DNA of 64,000 nt from assembly GCF_000943565.1 (NCBI RefSeq), contig NZ_JTDW01000004.1, positions 186,001-250,000 of the forward strand, read 5' to 3'. Origin of the DNA: Neotamlana sedimentorum (GTDB lineage Bacteria; Bacteroidota; Bacteroidia; Flavobacteriales; Flavobacteriaceae). Shown piece by piece: positions 61,949-64,000 of the stretch; positions within the stretch are counted from its first letter, which is position 1; each line of letters opens with the position of its first letter. Position numbers and translations under genes: made by a program. Below the pieces are notes generated by a model that saw only the letters and a program-made list of their open reading frames with translations, did not search any database and was not told where the DNA came from.

Positions 61949-62661
61949 TTGCCTTAGCCATTAAATTAATTTTAGCTCATTTTATTGGTGATTTTTTACT
62001 GCAACCACAAAAATGGGTTACGCATAAGGAAGCTTATAAGCATAAATCTAAATACCTATATTTTCATATTTTAGTTCACTTAGGCGCTTTACTTTTTGTG
62101 CTTCAAGCGAATTTCAAATATTGGTTAGGAATTTTAATAATTATTGTTAGTCATTATATAATTGACGTTATTAAACTCAATTTAAAATCTAAAATAAATT
62201 CAAGAATTCTTTTTGGTTTAGACCAATTGGCGCATATTATAATTTTAGGTCTTGTTTTAAGAATATACGAACCAGTAACCTTTAGTTTTAAACTATTTTA
62301 CAAAACAGAAATTCTATTATTCGTTACATCTATTATTGGTATAACCTATGTATCTTCAATAATTATGAAAACCATAATCTCTAAATGGGATTTAAAGGAA
62401 TATACCGAAGAAGCTTCGTTAGAAAAAGCTGGAGCTTATATTGGCATGCTCGAGCGTTTATTTGTATTTGCATTTGTAATTACCCAACACTGGGAAGGTA
62501 TTGGATTTTTAATTGCTGCAAAATCGGTGTTTCGTTTTGGCGATTTATCTAAGGCAAAAGACCGAAAATTAACCGAATATATTTTAATTGGAACCTTACT
62601 TAGTTTTGGGTTAGCCATAATATTTGGCATTACTTTTAGCTATATAAAAGACTTAATTTAA
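61945..62661 (+). CDS. DUF3307 membrane protein
   Basis: A 238-residue membrane protein with six or seven helices. LAHFIGDFLLQPQKWVTHKE, HIIIDVIK-like HYIIDVIKLNLKSKI and FGLDQLAHIIILGLVLR are the DUF3307 signatures. It is the usual partner of the SatD gene. The 3' end overlaps the convergent FkbM gene by 4 nt. Confidence 0.9.
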   Translation: MIALAIKLILAHFIGDFLLQPQKWVTHKEAYKHKSKYLYFHILVHLGALLFVLQANFKYWLGILIIIVSHYIIDVIKLNLKSKINSRILFGLDQLAHIIILGLVLRIYEPVTFSFKLFYKTEILLFVTSIIGITYVSSIIMKTIISKWDLKEYTEEASLEKAGAYIGMLERLFVFAFVITQHWEGIGFLIAAKSVFRFGDLSKAKDRKLTEYILIGTLLSFGLAIIFGITFSYIKDLI

Positions 62662-63515
62662 ACAATTAATTTATTAAAATGTCTTAGCTTTTGTTTAGGC
62701 ACCATTACATAATCACAATCATTAATATTTTCATGAATACCAATAACTTCAACTTGTTCAAATTTTAAAAGTCTCTTTTTTTCTTTAACTACCCTAAACA
62801 TAACATAATCTAAATTTAAAACTAACTCTTGAACACTGTTCTGTCTTTTTATTCTTAATTCATTTTCTATGTTATAAACCGGTAAGATTTCAATAATAAT
62901 AATTGGAGAATATTTTTTTAAATCTTTTTCGAAACTCCGCAAAACCTCTAACTCTGCTCCCTCAACATCTATCTTTAAAACAGAAATATTTTTAAAATCA
63001 AATTTGTGTTTTACATCTGACCATGTAGACAATTGAATATCAATTTGTTTTTTAATTTGATTTTTTTGACGAAAACCATCAATTATTGAAGCTGAAGGGT
63101 CCGTATCATTATTATTAAACAAATATAAAATACCGGAATTAGTTTTATTAGAAATTCCTAAAGGCAAGACTTTAACTGAGCTAAGCTTATTTAATTTGAT
63201 TAAGTTTTCAAGATAATTAAAACATACTAAATTAGGTTCGAAACCCAGATAATAACTATTTGGGAAAATACTTTTAAATTTTAATAAAGTTTGTCCAATA
63301 TTTACTCCCACATCAACAAAAGTAGAAGTTATTAATGGTGAGAGTGTTTTAAGAAGGTCTAGCATCCATGGCTCTGGGTTAGACAAATGTAACTGCCCTA
63401 CATCATTATTTATAGGAATTATAAATTTTTTATTATTAAGGTTTATGCTTTTATTTAATTTTAAATATTTAAAAACCTTTAGTTTACTTAAAACCTTAAT
63501 AACCTTGGAATGCAT
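62658..63515 (-). CDS. FkbM-family methyltransferase
   Basis: A 285-residue SAM-dependent O-methyltransferase: STFVDVGVNIGQTLLKFKSI (motif I), YYLGFEPNLVCFNYLENLIK and SVLKIDVEGAELEVLRSFEK (the FkbM DVEGxE motif). It probably methylates a glycan or small molecule. It starts 3 nt after the ccsA-type gene on the same strand, so the two may be in one transcript. Confidence 0.9.
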   Translation of the reverse strand: MHSKVIKVLSKLKVFKYLKLNKSINLNNKKFIIPINNDVGQLHLSNPEPWMLDLLKTLSPLITSTFVDVGVNIGQTLLKFKSIFPNSYYLGFEPNLVCFNYLENLIKLNKLSSVKVLPLGISNKTNSGILYLFNNNDTDPSASIIDGFRQKNQIKKQIDIQLSTWSDVKHKFDFKNISVLKIDVEGAELEVLRSFEKDLKKYSPIIIIEILPVYNIENELRIKRQNSVQELVLNLDYVMFRVVKEKKRLLKFEQVEVIGIHENINDCDYVMVPKQKLRHFNKLIV

Positions 63516-63517
63516 GA

Positions 63518-64000
63518 TTATTTTTTATAATATTTTGTATAGCCTCTGTAGCTAACAAAACCTAAAATAGCAACTATTCCACAAGCTATACCAATAAATT
63601 TTAAACTTACAATTTGATCGCCACTTGCGTAACTGTGTAAACCTGCTAAGTAGAAATTAACACCAAAATAAGTCATCATTATACTAGCAAAAGCCACAAT
63701 AGATAATAAGTTATAAATCCAACGGCCTCGTAAACCAGGAACCAAACGCATGTGTATTACAAAGGCATAAACCATAATACTAATTAAAGCCCAAGTTTCT
63801 TTAGGGTCCCAACCCCAGTAACGTCCCCAACTTTCGTTAGCCCACATACCACCTAAAAAGTTACCAATAGTTAGCATAACTAAACCAACAGTTAAAGCCA
63901 TTTCGTTAATTATAGTAAGCTCTTTAATGTTTAAATCCATTTTAACTTTATTATTTTTATTGGTAAATGCCATTAAAAATAGTGCCACAACACCTAAAAT
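63518..64000 (-). CDS. ccsA: Cytochrome c biogenesis protein CcsA-like, C-terminal part (5' truncated by window)
   Basis: The frame is open to the window edge (ILGVVALFLMAF...), so only the C-terminal ~160 residues are seen and the GTG at 63986-63988 is probably internal. WANESWGRYWGWDPKETWAL is the tryptophan-rich WWD haem-handling motif of CcsA/CcmC, with four membrane helices and a conserved His in FVIHMRLVPG. In Bacteroidota this is often a CcsBA fusion that attaches haem to apocytochromes c such as the di-haem peroxidase at 12845. Confidence 0.9.
   Translation of the reverse strand: MLGVVALFLMAFTNKNNKVKMDLNIKELTIINEMALTVGLVMLTIGNFLGGMWANESWGRYWGWDPKETWALISIMVYAFVIHMRLVPGLRGRWIYNLLSIVAFASIMMTYFGVNFYLAGLHSYASGDQIVSLKFIGIACGIVAILGFVSYRGYTKYYKK

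Overview
The window is a low-GC chromosomal segment from a marine-type member of the Flavobacteriaceae (Bacteroidota). The evidence is a gliding-motility gldF/gldG operon, type IX secretion sorting tails, a FecI/FecR/TonB-receptor triplet, LytTR two-component pairs, a bacillithiol gene (bshB1), TAnnTTTG promoter boxes and small genes typical of the family (DUF2256, TIGR03643, Lacal_2735). The window opens inside a patatin-like gene and closes inside a CcsA-type cytochrome c biogenesis gene.

Layout. 1-6.7 kb: a TPR histidine kinase, a LytS/LytR-type sensor-regulator pair, an EF-hand lipoprotein and an arylsulfotransferase-like lipoprotein. 7.1-14.0 kb: a minus-strand block holding a vanadium-haloperoxidase/PAP2-type lipoprotein, a TonB receptor, FecR, FecI and a di-haem cytochrome c peroxidase. 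The two peroxide-linked genes share a bipartite box (AGGGTTGGGTAAAAC, 11 nt, CGTAwTA) that looks like the promoter of the ECF factor encoded between them. 14.2-18.5 kb: an AT-rich two-gene cassette made of a putAbiC-type membrane protein and a protein with two DUF262 domains but no visible DUF1524/HNH nuclease. It is framed by a roughly 46-bp imperfect inverted repeat and is the best candidate in the window for an undescribed anti-phage system. 18.7-21.2 kb: an MscS-type channel and a DUF2911 protein.

21.3-34.6 kb: a large plus-strand light/UV-repair cluster. It starts with a TetR-like regulator and contains an ABC1 kinase, flavin-binding and SDR oxidoreductases, DUF2256, a broken cryptochrome-DASH gene, an Fe-S photolyase, two further photolyase/cryptochrome genes, TIGR03643, glutathione peroxidase, TspO, an SRPBCC protein and several tiny genes. 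Its two blocks begin with nearly identical promoter/operator sequences (TTGTTTAA, 16 nt, TTAAACA, then TATATTTG). The DASH gene has lost about 100 codons out of frame.

34.6-42.6 kb: housekeeping genes (purC, phoH-like, SAM hydroxide adenosyltransferase-like, gldF, an extra gene, gldG, dnaN). 42.6-53.7 kb: envelope and secreted proteins, a Y_Y_Y-type sensor with its LytTR regulator, and an M28 peptidase. 53.8-64 kb: tRNA-His, bshB1, an SLC13 transporter, rlmF (apparently starting at ATT), a HAD phosphatase, a GIY-YIG protein, mscL, a SatD/DUF3307 pair, an FkbM methyltransferase and the ccsA end. Functions are inferred from recognisable motifs and family knowledge; no database search was run.
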